64,000 nt of DNA from Trichomonas vaginalis G3. Its lineage: Eukaryota; Parabasalia; Trichomonadida; Trichomonadidae. The stretch covers positions 21,015,645 through 21,079,644 of the forward strand of contig NC_067205.1 in the NCBI RefSeq assembly GCF_026262505.1, in the 5' to 3' direction. Position 1 is the first letter of the stretch. Each line of letters starts with the position of its first letter. Below the pieces are notes generated by a model. It was given only the letters and a program-made list of their open reading frames with translations, made no database searches and was not told where the DNA came from. Below are positions 38,084 to 53,044 of this stretch, piece by piece. Made by a program: the position numbers and the translations under genes.

Positions 38084-41014
38084 GACAAAACCTATACGAA
38101 GAAATCATGACAAAACATTTACGATGAAGAAGTCATGACAAAGCATATACGATGAAGTTTCGACAAATCATTTACGTTCATGTTTGACAAAGCATATACG
38201 ATGAAATCATGACAAAACATATACGAAGAAGTTTCGACAAAACATGTACGATGAAATCATGACAAAACATATACGATGAAGTTTTGACAAAACATATACG
38301 AAGAAGTCATGACAAAACATAAACGAAGAAGTCATGACAAAACATTTACGATGAAGAAGTCATGACAAAACATAAACGAAGAAATCATGACAAAACATTT
38401 ACGATGAAGAAGTCATGACAAAGCATAAACGAAGAAATCATGACAAATCATTTACGTTCATTACGATGAAGAAATCATGACAAAACATGTACGTTCATGT
38501 TTGACAAAACATTTACGATGAAGAAATCATGACAAAACATAAACGAAGAAATCATGACAAATCATTTACATTCATTACGATGAAGAAGTCATGACAAAAC
38601 ATGTACGTTCATGTTTGACAAAACATTTACGATGAAGTTTCGACAAAACATTTACACTCATTACGATGAAGAAGTCATGACAAATCATTTACGTTCATTA
38701 CGATGAAGAAGTCTTGACAAAACATTTACGCTCATGTTTGACAAAACATTTACACTCATTACGATGAAGAAGTCTTGACAAAGCATATACGTTCATTACG
38801 ATGAAGAAGTCATGACAAAACATATACGCTCATGTTTGACAAAACATATACGCTCATGTTTGACAAAACATATACGCTCATTACGATGAAGAAATCATGA
38901 CAAAACATTTACGATGAAGTAGTGACAAAACATATACGATGAAGAAGTCTTGACAAAACATTTACGCTCATGTTTGACAAAGCATATACGTTCATTACGA
39001 TGAAGAAGTCATGACAAAGCATATACGATGAAATCATGACAAAACATAAACGAAGAAATCATGACAAAACATTTCCGATGAAGAAATCATGAAAATTCAA
39101 TGAGGTGAGAAAAGAGGTGAGATCTCACCTCTTCACCTAAACATTATTTTTGGGTCATTTACGCTCATTACGAAGAAATCATGACAAAACATATACGAAG
39201 AAATCATGACAAAATATAAACGTTCATTCCGATGAAGAAATCATGAAAATTCAATGAGGTGAGAAAAGAGGTGAGATCTCACCTCTTCACCTAAAATATA
39301 TTTTTGTCTGATTTACGCTCATTACGATGAAGAAATCATGACAAAACATTTACGAAGAAGAAATCATGACAAAGCATATACGCTCATTACGATGAAGAAA
39401 TCATGACAAAACATTTACGATGAAGAAGTCTTGACAAAGCATATACGTTCATGTTTGACACATTCATTTACACTCATTACGATGAAGAAATCATGACAAA
39501 ACATATACAATGAAGAAATCATGAGATTAGAAATGAGATTAGAAATGAGGTTAGATCTAACCATCTACCCTAAACATTATTTTTAGTCGTTTACGTTCAT
39601 TACGATGAAGAAGTTTCGACACATTCATTTACGCTCATTACGATAAAATCATCATGACAAAACATATACGTTCATTACGATGAAGAAATCATGAAAATTC
39701 AATGAGGTGAGAAAAGAGGTGAGATCTAACCATCTACCCTAAACATTATTTTTGGATCATTTACACTCATTCCGATGAAGAAGTTTCGACAAAACATTAA
39801 CGATAAAATCATCATGACAAAACATTAACGTTCATTACGATGAAGTGTTCTGATGAAGTCATAACTGCCTTCCTCCTGTGTTGTTGTCTAAATGTCATGT
39901 TGTCTCATTTTTTCAGAGAAGTTAAATGACCTGGTAGCACATGGTAACATGGTAGCACCTTCAGTTCTTCAAAAATAATTAATTATTGAATGACCTAAAA
40001 ACCATTAATGAAAACATTATTTTTGGATCATTTACACTCATTACGATGAAGAAGTTTCGACAAAACATTAACGTTCATTACGATGAAGAAGTTTTGACAA
40101 AACATATACGTTCATTACGATGAAGAAATCATGAAAATTCAATGAGGTGAGAAAAGAGGTGAGATCTCACCTCTTCACCTAAACATTATTTTTGGGTCAT
40201 TTACGCTCATTACGATGAAGAAATCATGACAAAACATTTACGAAGAAGTTTTGACAAAACATATACGAAGAAGTTTTGACAAAACATATACGTTCATTAC
40301 GATGAAGAAATCATGACAAAACATTTACGAAGAAGTTTTGACAAAACATATACGTTCATTACGATGAAGTTTATTTCCTGCTGTGTTGTCAAAATGTCAT
40401 GTTGTCACACTTTTTCAGAGAAGTTAAATGACCGAGTGACACATGGTGACGTAGTGACACCTTCAGTTCTTCAAAAATAAGTCATAACTGCCTTCCTCCT
40501 GTGTTGTTGTCTAAATGTCATGTTGTCTCATTTTTTCAGAGAAGTTAAATGACCGAGTGACACATGGTGACGTAGTGACACCTTCAGTTCTTCAAAAATA
40601 AGTCATAACTGCCTTCCTCCTGTGTTGTTGTCAAAATGTCATGAGTTAAATTACCTGGTGACCGAGTGACACCTTCAGTTCTTCAAAAATAAGTCATAAC
40701 TGCCTTCCTCCTGTGTTGTTGTCTAAATGTCATGTTGTCTCATTTTTTCAGAGAAGTTAAATGACCTGGTGACACATGGTGACGTAGTGACACCTTCAGT
40801 TCTTCAAAAATAATTAATTATTGAATAACCTGAAACCATGAACGTAAACATTATTTTTGGATCATTTACGCTCATTACGATGAAGTTTTGACACGAAGTG
40901 AAGAATTGCACTTCGTCAAAAAAGTGAAGGTTCCCGACGGTTTCAAACCGCCATACTTTACATTTTGTACAAAAATATTGTGAGTAAATGAACTCATTAT
41001 TTTTTGCATCATGA
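38084..41014. repeat. Complex block B5
   Basis: Same variant as B2, with two extra 24-mers near 38,830-38,880. P palindromes at 39114-39131 and 39268-39285; small palindrome at 39549-39562; T at 39858; T group from 40370; L at 40933-41014. Confidence 0.9.
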
Positions 41015-41660
41015 CAAAACATATACGAAGAAATCATGACAAAACATTTACGCTCATTACGATGAAGAAGTCATGAAAATTCATGAGGTGAGAAAAGAGG
41101 TGAGAAAAGAGGTGAGATCTCACCTCTTCACCTAAACATTATTTTTGGGTCATTTACGTTCATTACGAAGAAATCATGACAAAACCTATACGAAGAAATC
41201 ATGACAAAACATTTACGATGAAGAAGTCATGACAAAGCATATACGATGAAGTTTCGACAAATCATTTACGTTCATGTTTGACAAAGCATATACGATGAAA
41301 TCATGACAAAACATTTACGATGAAATCATGACAAAACATTTACGAAGAAATCATGACAAAACATTTACGATGAAGTCATGACAAAACATATACGAAGAAG
41401 TTTCGACAAAACATGTACGATGAAATCATGACAAAACATATACGATGAAGTTTTGACAAAACATATACGAAGAAGTCATGACAAAACATAAACGAAGAAG
41501 TCATGACAAAACATAAACGAAGAAATCATGACAAAACATAAACGAAGAAATCATGACAAAACATTTACGATGAAGAAGTCATGACAAAGCATAAACGAAG
41601 AAATCATGACAAATCATTTACGTTCATTACGATGAAGAAATCATGACAAAACATGTACGT
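41015..41660. repeat. P cassette plus truncated start of block B
   Basis: Equivalent of 20606-21250, displaced by 20,409 bp, leading into A6. Confidence 0.86.
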
Positions 41661-43700
41661 TCATGTTTGACAAAGCATATACGATGAAGTTTTGACAAAA
41701 CATTTACGATGAAGTCTTGACAAATCATATACGAAGAAGTCATGACAAAACATTTACGAAGAAGTCTTGACAAATCATTTACGAAGAAGTCTTGACACGA
41801 AGTGAAGATTTGCACTTCGTCAAAAAAGTGAAGGTTCGACAAAACATTTACGTTCATGTTTGACAAAGCATATACGATGAAGTTTTGACACGAAGTGAAG
41901 ATTTGCACTTCGTCAAAAAAGTGAAGGTTCGACAAAACATTTACGTTCATGTTTGACAAAGCATATACGATGAAGTTTCGACAAAACATATACGTTCATG
42001 TTTGACAAAGCATATACGATGAAGTTTTGACACGAAGTGAAGATTTGCACTTCGTCAAAAAAGTGAAGGTTCGACAAAACATTTACGTTCATGTTTGACA
42101 AAGCATATACGATGAAGTTTTGACATGAAGTGAAGATTTGCACTTCGTCAAAAAAGTGAAGGTTCGACAAAACATTTACGTTCATGTTTGACAAAACATA
42201 TACGTTCATGTTTGACAAAGCATATACGATGAAGTTTTGACAAAACATTTACGAAGAAGTCTTGACAAATCATTTACGAAGAAGTCTTGACACGAAGTGA
42301 AGATTTGCACTTCGTCAAAAAAGTGAAGGTTCGACAAAACATTTACGTTCATGTTTGACAAAGCATATACGATGAAGTTTTGACACGAAGTGAAGATTTG
42401 CACTTCGTCAAAAAAGTGAAGGTTCGACAAAACATTTACGTTAATGTTTGACAAAGCATATACGATGAAGTTTTGACACGAAGTGAAGATTTGCACTTCG
42501 TCAAAAAAGTGAAGGTTCGACAAAACATTTACGTTCATGTTTGACAAAGCATATACGATGAAGTTTTGACACGAAGTGAAGATTTGCACTTCGTCAAAAA
42601 AGTGAAGGTTCGACAAAACATATACGTTCATGTTTGACAAAGCATATACGATGAAGTTTTGACAAAACATTTACGATGAAGTCTTGACAAATCATATACG
42701 AAGAAGTCATGACAAAACATTTACGAAGAAGTCTTGACAAATCATTTACGAAGAAGTCTTGACACGAAGTGAAGATTTGCACTTCGTCAAAAAAGTGAAG
42801 GTTCGACAAAACATTTACGTTCATGTTTGACAAAACATATACGTTCATGTTTGACAAAGCATATACGATGAAGTTTTGACACGAAGTGAAGATTTGCACT
42901 TCGTCAAAAAAGTGAAGGTTCGACAAAACATTTACGTTAATGTTTGACAAAGCATATACGATGAAGTTTTGACACGAAGTGAAGATTTGCACTTCGTCAA
43001 AAAAGTGAAGGTTCGACAAAACATTTACGTTCATGTTTGACAAAGCATATACGATGAAGTTTCGACAAAACATATACGTTCATGTTTGACAAAGCATATA
43101 CGATGAAGTTTCGACAAAACATATACGTTCATGTTTGACAAAGCATATACGATGAAGTTTTGACAAAACATTTACGATGAAGTCTTGACAAATCATATAC
43201 GAAGAAGTCATGACAAAACATTTACGAAGAAGTCTTGACAAATCATTTACGAAGAAGTCTTGACACGAAGTGAAGATTTGCACTTCGTCAAAAAAGTGAA
43301 GGTTCGACAAAACATTTACGTTCATGTTTGACAAAACATATACGTTCATGTTTGACAAAGCATATACGATGAAGTTTTGACACGAAGTGAAGATTTGCAC
43401 TTCGTCAAAAAAGTGAAGGTTCGACAAAACATTTACGTTCATGTTTGACAAAGCATATACGATGAAGTTTCGACAAAACATATACGTTCATGTTTGACAA
43501 AGCATATACGATGAAGTTTTGACAAAACATTTACGATGAAGTCATGACAAAACATTTACGAAGAAGTCTTGACAAATCATTTACGAAGAAGTCTTGACAA
43601 AACATATACGATGAAGTTTTGACACGAAGTGAAGATTTGCACTTCGTCAAAAAAGTGAAGGTTCGACAAAACATATACGTTCATGTTTGACAAAGCATAT
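41661..43700. repeat. Satellite array A6
   Basis: Counterpart of A3 at offset 20,409, including the GACATGAAG private variant (base 42126). The minus-strand conceptual translations of the two arrays are the same where compared. Confidence 0.94.
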
Positions 43701-43927
43701 ACGAAGAAGTCTTGACAAAACATATTCGAAGAAGTCATGACAAAACATATACGCTCATGTTTGACAAAACATATACGAAGAAATCATGACAAAACATTTA
43801 CGCTCATTACGATGAAGAAGTCATGAAAATTCATGAGGTGAGAAAAGAGGTGAGAAAAGAGGTGAGATCTCACCTCTTCACCTAAACATTATTTTTGGGT
43901 CATTTACGTTCATTACGAAGAAATCAT
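43701..43927. repeat. 25-mers and one P cassette
   Basis: Palindrome core at 43859-43876. Empty F site, as at 23291-23518. Confidence 0.88.
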
Positions 43928-46797
43928 GACAAAACCTATACGAAGAAATCATGACAAAACATTTACGATGAAGAAGTCATGACAAAGCATATACGATGAA
44001 GTTTCGACAAATCATTTACGTTCATGTTTGACAAAGCATATACGATGAAATCATGACAAAACATATACGAAGAAGTTTCGACAAAACATGTACGATGAAA
44101 TCATGACAAAACATATACGATGAAGTTTTGACAAAACATATACGAAGAAGTCATGACAAAACATAAACGAAGAAGTCATGACAAAACATTTACGATGAAG
44201 AAGTCATGACAAAACATAAACGAAGAAATCATGACAAAACATTTACGATGAAGAAGTCATGACAAAGCATAAACGAAGAAATCATGACAAATCATTTACG
44301 TTCATTACGATGAAGAAGTCATGACAAAACATGTACGTTCATGTTTGACAAAACATTTACGATGAAGAAATCATGACAAAACATAAACGAAGAAATCATG
44401 ACAAATCATTTACATTCATTACGATGAAGAAGTCATGACAAAACATGTACGTTCATGTTTGACAAAACATTTACGATGAAGTTTCGACAAAACATTTACA
44501 CTCATTACGATGAAGAAGTCATGACAAATCATTTACGTTCATTACGATGAAGAAGTCTTGACAAAACATTTACGCTCATGTTTGACAAAACATTTACACT
44601 CATTACGATGAAGAAGTCATGACAAAACATATACGCTCATGTTTGACAAAACATATACGCTCATTACGATGAAGAAATCATGACAAAACATTTACGATGA
44701 AGTAGTGACAAAACATATACGATGAAGAAGTCTTGACAAAACATTTACGCTCATGTTTGACAAAGCATATACGTTCATTACGATGAAGAAGTCATGACAA
44801 AGCATATACGATGAAATCATGACAAAACATAAACGAAGAAATCATGACAAAACATTTCCGATGAAGAAATCATGAAAATTCAATGAGGTGAGAAAAGAGG
44901 TGAGATCTCACCTCTTCACCTAAACATTATTTTTGGGTCATTTACGCTCATTACGAAGAAATCATGACAAAACATATACGAAGAAATCATGACAAAATAT
45001 AAACGTTCATTCCGATGAAGAAATCATGAAAATTCAATGAGGTGAGAAAAGAGGTGAGATCTCACCTCTTCACCTAAAATATATTTTTGTCTGATTTACG
45101 CTCATTACGATGAAGAAATCATGACAAAACATTTACGAAGAAGAAATCATGACAAAGCATATACGCTCATTACGATGAAGAAATCATGACAAAACATTTA
45201 CGATGAAGAAGTCTTGACAAAGCATATACGTTCATGTTTGACACATTCATTTACACTCATTACGATGAAGAAATCATGACAAAACATATACAATGAAGAA
45301 ATCATGAGATTAGAAATGAGATTAGAAATGAGGTTAGATCTAACCATCTACCCTAAACATTATTTTTAGTCGTTTACGTTCATTACGATGAAGAAGTTTC
45401 GACACATTCATTTACGCTCATTACGATAAAATCATCATGACAAAACATATACGTTCATTACGATGAAGAAATCATGAAAATTCAATGAGGTGAGAAAAGA
45501 GGTGAGATCTAACCATCTACCCTAAACATTATTTTTGGATCATTTACACTCATTCCGATGAAGAAGTTTCGACAAAACATTAACGATAAAATCATCATGA
45601 CAAAACATTAACGTTCATTACGATGAAGTGTTCTGATGAAGTCATAACTGCCTTCCTCCTGTGTTGTTGTCTAAATGTCATGTTGTCTCATTTTTTCAGA
45701 GAAGTTAAATGACCTGGTAGCACATGGTAACATGGTAGCACCTTCAGTTCTTCAAAAATAATTAATTATTGAATGACCTAAAAACCATTAATGAAAACAT
45801 TATTTTTGGATCATTTACACTCATTACGATGAAGAAGTTTCGACAAAACATTAACGTTCATTACGATGAAGAAGTTTTGACAAAACATATACGTTCATTA
45901 CGATGAAGAAATCATGAAAATTCAATGAGGTGAGAAAAGAGGTGAGATCTCACCTCTTCACCTAAACATTATTTTTGGGTCATTTACGCTCATTACGATG
46001 AAGAAATCATGACAAAACATTTACGAAGAAGTTTTGACAAAACATATACGAAGAAGTTTTGACAAAACATATACGTTCATTACGATGAAGAAATCATGAC
46101 AAAACATTTACGAAGAAGTTTTGACAAAACATATACGTTCATTACGATGAAGTTTATTTCCTGCTGTGTTGTCAAAATGTCATGTTGTCACACTTTTTCA
46201 GAGAAGTTAAATGACCGAGTGACACATGGTGACGTAGTGACACCTTCAGTTCTTCAAAAATAAGTCATAACTGCCTTCCTCCTGTGTTGTTGTCTAAATG
46301 TCATGTTGTCTCATTTTTTCAGAGAAGTTAAATGACCGAGTGACACATGGTGACGTAGTGACACCTTCAGTTCTTCAAAAATAAGTCATAACTGCCTTCC
46401 TCCTGTGTTGTTGTCAAAATGTCATGAGTTAAATTACCTGGTGACCGAGTGACACCTTCAGTTCTTCAAAAATAAGTCATAACTGCCTTCCTCCTGTGTT
46501 GTTGTCTAAATGTCATGTTGTCTCATTTTTTCAGAGAAGTTAAATGACCTGGTGACACATGGTGACGTAGTGACACCTTCAGTTCTTCAAAAATAATTAA
46601 TTATTGAATAACCTGAAACCATGAACGTAAACATTATTTTTGGATCATTTACGCTCATTACGATGAAGTTTTGACACGAAGTGAAGAATTGCACTTCGTC
46701 AAAAAAGTGAAGGTTCCCGACGGTTTCAAACCGCCATACTTTACATTTTGTACAAAAATATTGTGAGTAAATGAACTCATTATTTTTTGCATCATGA
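43928..46797. repeat. Complex block B6
   Basis: Same variant as B3 (45-bp loss, one extra 24-mer). T at 45641; T group from 46153; L at 46716-46797. Confidence 0.9.
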
Positions 46798-46960
46798 CAA
46801 AACATATACGAAGAAATCATGACAAAACATTTACGCTCATTACGATGAAGAAGTCATGAAAATTCATGAGGTGAGAAAAGAGGTGAGAAAAGAGGTGAGA
46901 TCTCACCTCTTCACCTAAACATTATTTTTGGGTCATTTACGTTCATTACGAAGAAATCAT
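46798..46960. repeat. P cassette between B6 and B7
   Basis: Palindrome core at 46892-46909. Equivalent of the B3/B4 junction. Confidence 0.88.
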
Positions 46961-49929
46961 GACAAAACCTATACGAAGAAATCATGACAAAACATTTACG
47001 ATGAAGAAGTCATGACAAAGCATATACGATGAAGTTTCGACAAATCATTTACGTTCATGTTTGACAAAGCATATACGATGAAATCATGACAAAACATATA
47101 CGAAGAAGTTTCGACAAAACATGTACGATGAAATCATGACAAAACATATACGATGAAGTTTTGACAAAACATATACGAAGAAGTCATGACAAAACATAAA
47201 CGAAGAAGTCATGACAAAACATTTACGATGAAGAAGTCATGACAAAACATAAACGAAGAAATCATGACAAAACATTTACGATGAAGAAGTCATGACAAAG
47301 CATAAACGAAGAAATCATGACAAATCATTTACGTTCATTACGATGAAGAAATCATGACAAAACATGTACGTTCATGTTTGACAAAACATTTACGATGAAG
47401 AAATCATGACAAAACATAAACGAAGAAATCATGACAAATCATTTACATTCATTACGATGAAGAAGTCATGACAAAACATGTACGTTCATGTTTGACAAAA
47501 CATTTACGATGAAGTTTCGACAAAACATTTACACTCATTACGATGAAGAAGTCATGACAAATCATTTACGTTCATTACGATGAAGAAGTCTTGACAAAAC
47601 ATTTACGCTCATGTTTGACAAAACATTTACACTCATTACGATGAAGAAGTCTTGACAAAGCATATACGTTCATTACGATGAAGAAGTCATGACAAAACAT
47701 ATACGCTCATGTTTGACAAAACATATACGCTCATTACGATGAAGAAATCATGACAAAACATTTACGATGAAGTAGTGACAAAACATATACGATGAAGAAG
47801 TCTTGACAAAACATTTACGCTCATGTTTGACAAAGCATATACGTTCATTACGATGAAGAAGTCATGACAAAGCATATACGATGAAATCATGACAAAACAT
47901 AAACGAAGAAATCATGACAAAACATTTCCGATGAAGAAATCATGAAAATTCAATGAGGTGAGAAAAGAGGTGAGATCTCACCTCTTCACCTAAACATTAT
48001 TTTTGGGTCATTTACGCTCATTACGAAGAAATCATGACAAAACATATACGAAGAAATCATGACAAAATATAAACGTTCATTCCGATGAAGAAATCATGAA
48101 AATTCAATGAGGTGAGAAAAGAGGTGAGATCTCACCTCTTCACCTAAAATATATTTTTGTCTGATTTACGCTCATTACGATGAAGAAATCATGACAAAAC
48201 ATTTACGAAGAAGAAATCATGACAAAGCATATACGCTCATTACGATGAAGAAATCATGACAAAACATTTACGATGAAGAAGTCTTGACAAAGCATATACG
48301 TTCATGTTTGACACATTCATTTACACTCATTACGATGAAGAAATCATGACAAAACATATACAATGAAGAAATCATGAGATTAGAAATGAGATTAGAAATG
48401 AGGTTAGATCTAACCATCTACCCTAAACATTATTTTTAGTCGTTTACGTTCATTACGATGAAGAAGTTTCGACACATTCATTTACGCTCATTACGATAAA
48501 ATCATCATGACAAAACATATACGTTCATTACGATGAAGAAATCATGAAAATTCAATGAGGTGAGAAAAGAGGTGAGATCTAACCATCTACCCTAAACATT
48601 ATTTTTGGATCATTTACACTCATTCCGATGAAGAAGTTTCGACAAAACATTAACGATAAAATCATCATGACAAAACATTAACGTTCATTACGATGAAGTG
48701 TTCTGATGAAGTCATAACTGCCTTCCTCCTGTGTTGTTGTCTAAATGTCATGTTGTCTCATTTTTTCAGAGAAGTTAAATGACCTGGTAGCACATGGTAA
48801 CATGGTAGCACCTTCAGTTCTTCAAAAATAATTAATTATTGAATGACCTAAAAACCATTAATGAAAACATTATTTTTGGATCATTTACACTCATTACGAT
48901 GAAGAAGTTTCGACAAAACATTAACGTTCATTACGATGAAGAAGTTTTGACAAAACATATACGTTCATTACGATGAAGAAATCATGAAAATTCAATGAGG
49001 TGAGAAAAGAGGTGAGATCTCACCTCTTCACCTAAACATTATTTTTGGGTCATTTACGCTCATTACGATGAAGAAATCATGACAAAACATTTACGAAGAA
49101 GTTTTGACAAAACATATACGAAGAAGTTTTGACAAAACATATACGTTCATTACGATGAAGAAATCATGACAAAACATTTACGAAGAAGTTTTGACAAAAC
49201 ATATACGTTCATTACGATGAAGAAATCATGACAAAACATTTACGAAGAAGTTTTGACAAAACATATACGTTCATTACGATGAAGTTTATTTCCTGCTGTG
49301 TTGTCAAAATGTCATGTTGTCACACTTTTTCAGAGAAGTTAAATGACCGAGTGACACATGGTGACGTAGTGACACCTTCAGTTCTTCAAAAATAAGTCAT
49401 AACTGCCTTCCTCCTGTGTTGTTGTCTAAATGTCATGTTGTCTCATTTTTCAGAGAAGTTAAATGACCGAGTGACACATGGTGACGTAGTGACACCTTCA
49501 GTTCTTCAAAAAATAAGTCATAACTGCCTTCCTCCTGTGTTGTTGTCAAAATGTCATGAGTTAAATTACCTGGTGACCGAGTGACACCTTCAGTTCTTCA
49601 AAAATAAGTCATAACTGCCTTCCTCCTGTGTTGTTGTCTAAATGTCATGTTGTCTCATTTTTTCAGAGAAGTTAAATGACCTGGTGACACATGGTGACGT
49701 AGTGACACCTTCAGTTCTTCAAAAATAATTAATTATTGAATAACCTGAAACCATGAACGTAAACATTATTTTTGGATCATTTACGCTCATTACGATGAAG
49801 TTTTGACACGAAGTGAAGAATTGCACTTCGTCAAAAAAGTGAAGGTTCCCGACGGTTTCAAACCGCCATACTTTACATTTTGTACAAAAATATTGTGAGT
49901 AAATGAACTCATATTTTTTGCATCATGAC
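46961..49929. repeat. Complex block B7
   Basis: Same variant as B4, but with a private 62-bp tandem duplication near 49,210-49,275 (an ATGAAGAAATCATGAC unit plus its neighbour). This accounts for the larger L-to-L offset of 20,475 bp. T at 48711; T group from 49285; L from 49848. Confidence 0.9.
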
Positions 49930-50740
49930 AAAACATATTACGAAGAAATCATGACAAAACATTTACGCTCATTACGATGAAAGAAGTCATGAAAATTCAT
50001 GAGGTGAGAAAAGAGGTGAGATCTCACCTCTTCACCTAAACATTATTTTTGGGTCATTTACGTTCATTACGAAGAAGTCATGACAAAACCTATACGAAGA
50101 AATCATGACAAAACATTTACGCTCATTTCGATGAAGAAGTCATGAAAATTCATGAGGTGAGAAAAGAGGTGAGAAAAGAGGTGAGATCTCACCTCTTCAC
50201 CTAAACATTATTTTTGGGTCATTTACGTTCATTACGAAGAAGTCATGACAAAACCTATACGAAGAAATCATGACAAAACATTTACGATGAAGAAGTCATG
50301 ACAAAGCATATACGATGAAGTTTCGACAAATCATTTACGTTCATGTTTGACAAAGCATATACGATGAAATCATGACAAAACATTTACGATGAAATCATGA
50401 CAAAACATTTACGAAGAAATCATGACAAAACATTTACGATGAAGTCATGACAAAACATATACGAAGAAGTTTCGACAAAAACATGTACGATGAAATCATG
50501 ACAAAAACATATACGATGAAGTTTTGACAAAACATATACGAAGAAGTCATGACAAAACATAAACGAAGAAGTCATGACAAAACATAAACGAAGAAATCAT
50601 GACAAAACATAAACGAAGAAATCATGACAAAACATTTACGATGAAGAAGTCATGACAAAGCATAAACGAAGAAATCATGACAAATCATTTACGTTCATTT
50701 ACGATGAAGAAATCATGACAAAACATGTACGTTCATGTTT
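49930..50740. repeat. Two P cassettes plus truncated start of block B
   Basis: Palindrome cores at 50013-50030 and 50178-50195, then B-start 25-mers. Parallel to 29454-30250, with more single-base indels. Confidence 0.87.
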
Positions 50741-52810
50741 GACAAAGCATATACGATGAAGTTTTGACAAAACATTTACGATGAAGTCTTGACAAAATCA
50801 TATACGAAGAAGTCATGACAAAACATTTACGAAGAAGTCTTGACAAATCATTTACGAAGAAGTCTTGACACGAAGTGAAGATTTGCACTTCGTCAAAAAA
50901 GTGAAGGTTCGACAAAACATTTACGTTCATGTTTGACAAAGCATATACGATGAAGTTTTGACACGAAGTGAAGATTTGCACTTCGTCAAAAAGTTGAAGG
51001 TTCGACAAAACATTTACGTTCATGTTTGACAAAGCATATACGATGAAGTTTCGACAAAACATATACGTTCATGTTGACAAAGCATATACGATGAAGTTTT
51101 GACACGAAGTGAAGATTTGCACTTCGTCAAAAAAGTGAAGGTTCGACAAAACATTTACGTTCATGTTTGACAAAGCATATACGATGAAGTTTTGACACGA
51201 AGTGAAGATTTGCACTTCGTCAAAAAAGTGAAGGTTCGACAAAACATTTACGTTCATGTTTGACAAAACATATACGTTCATGTTTGACAAAGCATATACG
51301 ATGAAGTTTTGACAAAACATTTACGAAGAAGTCTTGACAAAATCATTTACGAAGAAGTCTTGACACGAAGTGAAGATTTGCACTTCGTCAAAAAAGTGAA
51401 GGTTCGACAAAACATTTACGTTCATGTTTGACAAAGCATATACGATGAAGTCTTGACACGAAGTGAAGATTTGCACTTCGTCAAAAAGTGAAGGTTCGAC
51501 AAAACATTTACGTTCATGTTTGACAAAGCATATACGATGAAGTTTTGACACGAAGTGAAGATTTGCACTTCGTCAAAAAAGTGAAGTTCGACAAAACATT
51601 TACGTTCATGTTTGACAAAGCATATACGATGAAGTTTCGACAAAACATATACGTTCATGTTTGACAAAGCATATACGATGAAGTTTTGACACGAAGTGAA
51701 GATTTGCACTTCGTCAAAAAAGTGAAGGTTCGACAAAACATATACGTTCATGTTTGACAAAGCATATACGATGAAGTTTTGACAAAACATTTACGATGAA
51801 GTCTTGACAAATCATATACGAAGAAGTCATGACAAAACATTTACGAAGAAGTCTTGACAAATCATTTACGAAGAAGTCTTGACACGAAGTGAAGATTTGC
51901 ACTTCGTCAAAAAAGTGAAGGTTCGACAAAACATTTACGTTCATGTTTGACAAAACATATACGTTCATGTTTGACAAAGCATATACGATGAAGTTTTGAC
52001 ACGAAGTGAAGATTGCACTTCGTCAAAAAAGTGAAGGTTCGACAAAACATTTACGTTAATGTTTGACAAAGCATATACGATGAAGTTTTGACACGAAGTG
52101 AAGATTTGCACTTCGTCAAAAAAGTGAAGGTTCGACAAAACATTTACGTTCATGTTTGACAAAGCATATACGATGAAGTTTCGACAAAACATATACGTTC
52201 ATGTTTGACAAAGCATATACGATGAAGTTTCGACAAAACATATACGTTCATGTTTGACAAAGCATATACGATGAAGTTTTGACAAAACATTTACGATGAA
52301 GTCTTGACAAATCATATACGAAGAAGTCATGACAAAACATTTACGAAGAAGTCTTGACAAATCATTTACGAAGAAGTCTTGACACGAAGTGAAGATTTGC
52401 ACTTCGTCAAAAAAGTGAAGGTTCGACAAAACATTTACGTTCATGTTTGACAAAACATATACGTTCATGTTTGACAAAGCATATACGATGAAGTTTTGAC
52501 AGAAGTGAAGATTTGCACTTCGTCAAAAAGTGAAGGTTCGACAAAACATTTACGTTCATGTTTGACAAAGCATATACGATGAAGTTTCGACAAAACATAT
52601 ACGTTCATGTTTGACAAAGCATATACGATGAAGTTTTGACAAAACATTTACGATGAAGTCATGACAAAACATTTACGAAGAAGTCTTGACAAATCATTTA
52701 CGAAGAAGTCTTGACAAAACATATACGATGAAGTTTTGACACGAAGTGAAGATTTGCACTTCGTCAAAAAAGTGAAGGTTCGACAAAACATATACGTTCA
52801 TGTTTGACAA
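50741..52810. repeat. Satellite array A7
   Basis: Hairpin-unit array of the A3 type with scattered single-base indels. It corresponds to only one of the two arrays that make up A4. Confidence 0.93.
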
Positions 52811-53044
52811 AGCATATACGAAGAAGTCTTGACAAAACATATTCGAAGAAGTCATGACAAAACATATACGCTCATGTTTGACAAAACATATACGAAGAAA
52901 TCATGACAAAACATTTACGCTCATTACGATGAAGAAGTCATGAAAATTCATGAGGTGAGAAAAGAGGTGAGAAAAGAGGTGAGATCTCACCTCTTCACCT
53001 AAACATTATTTTTGGGTCATTTACGTTCATTACGAAGAAGTCAT
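52811..53044. repeat. 25-mers and one P cassette
   Basis: Palindrome core at 52976-52993, followed directly by block B8. Confidence 0.88.

Larger units (their letters stand above)
37359..52810. repeat. Higher-order unit 2 (second copy of the 20.4-kb unit, collinear part)
   Basis: Collinear with unit 1 through F3, P, B5, A6, P, B6, P, B7, PP and A7. A7 is shorter than A4 (one array instead of two). After the next P cassette, unit 2 continues into a full block B8, whereas unit 1 has only about 240 bp of B and then A5. Confidence 0.86.
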
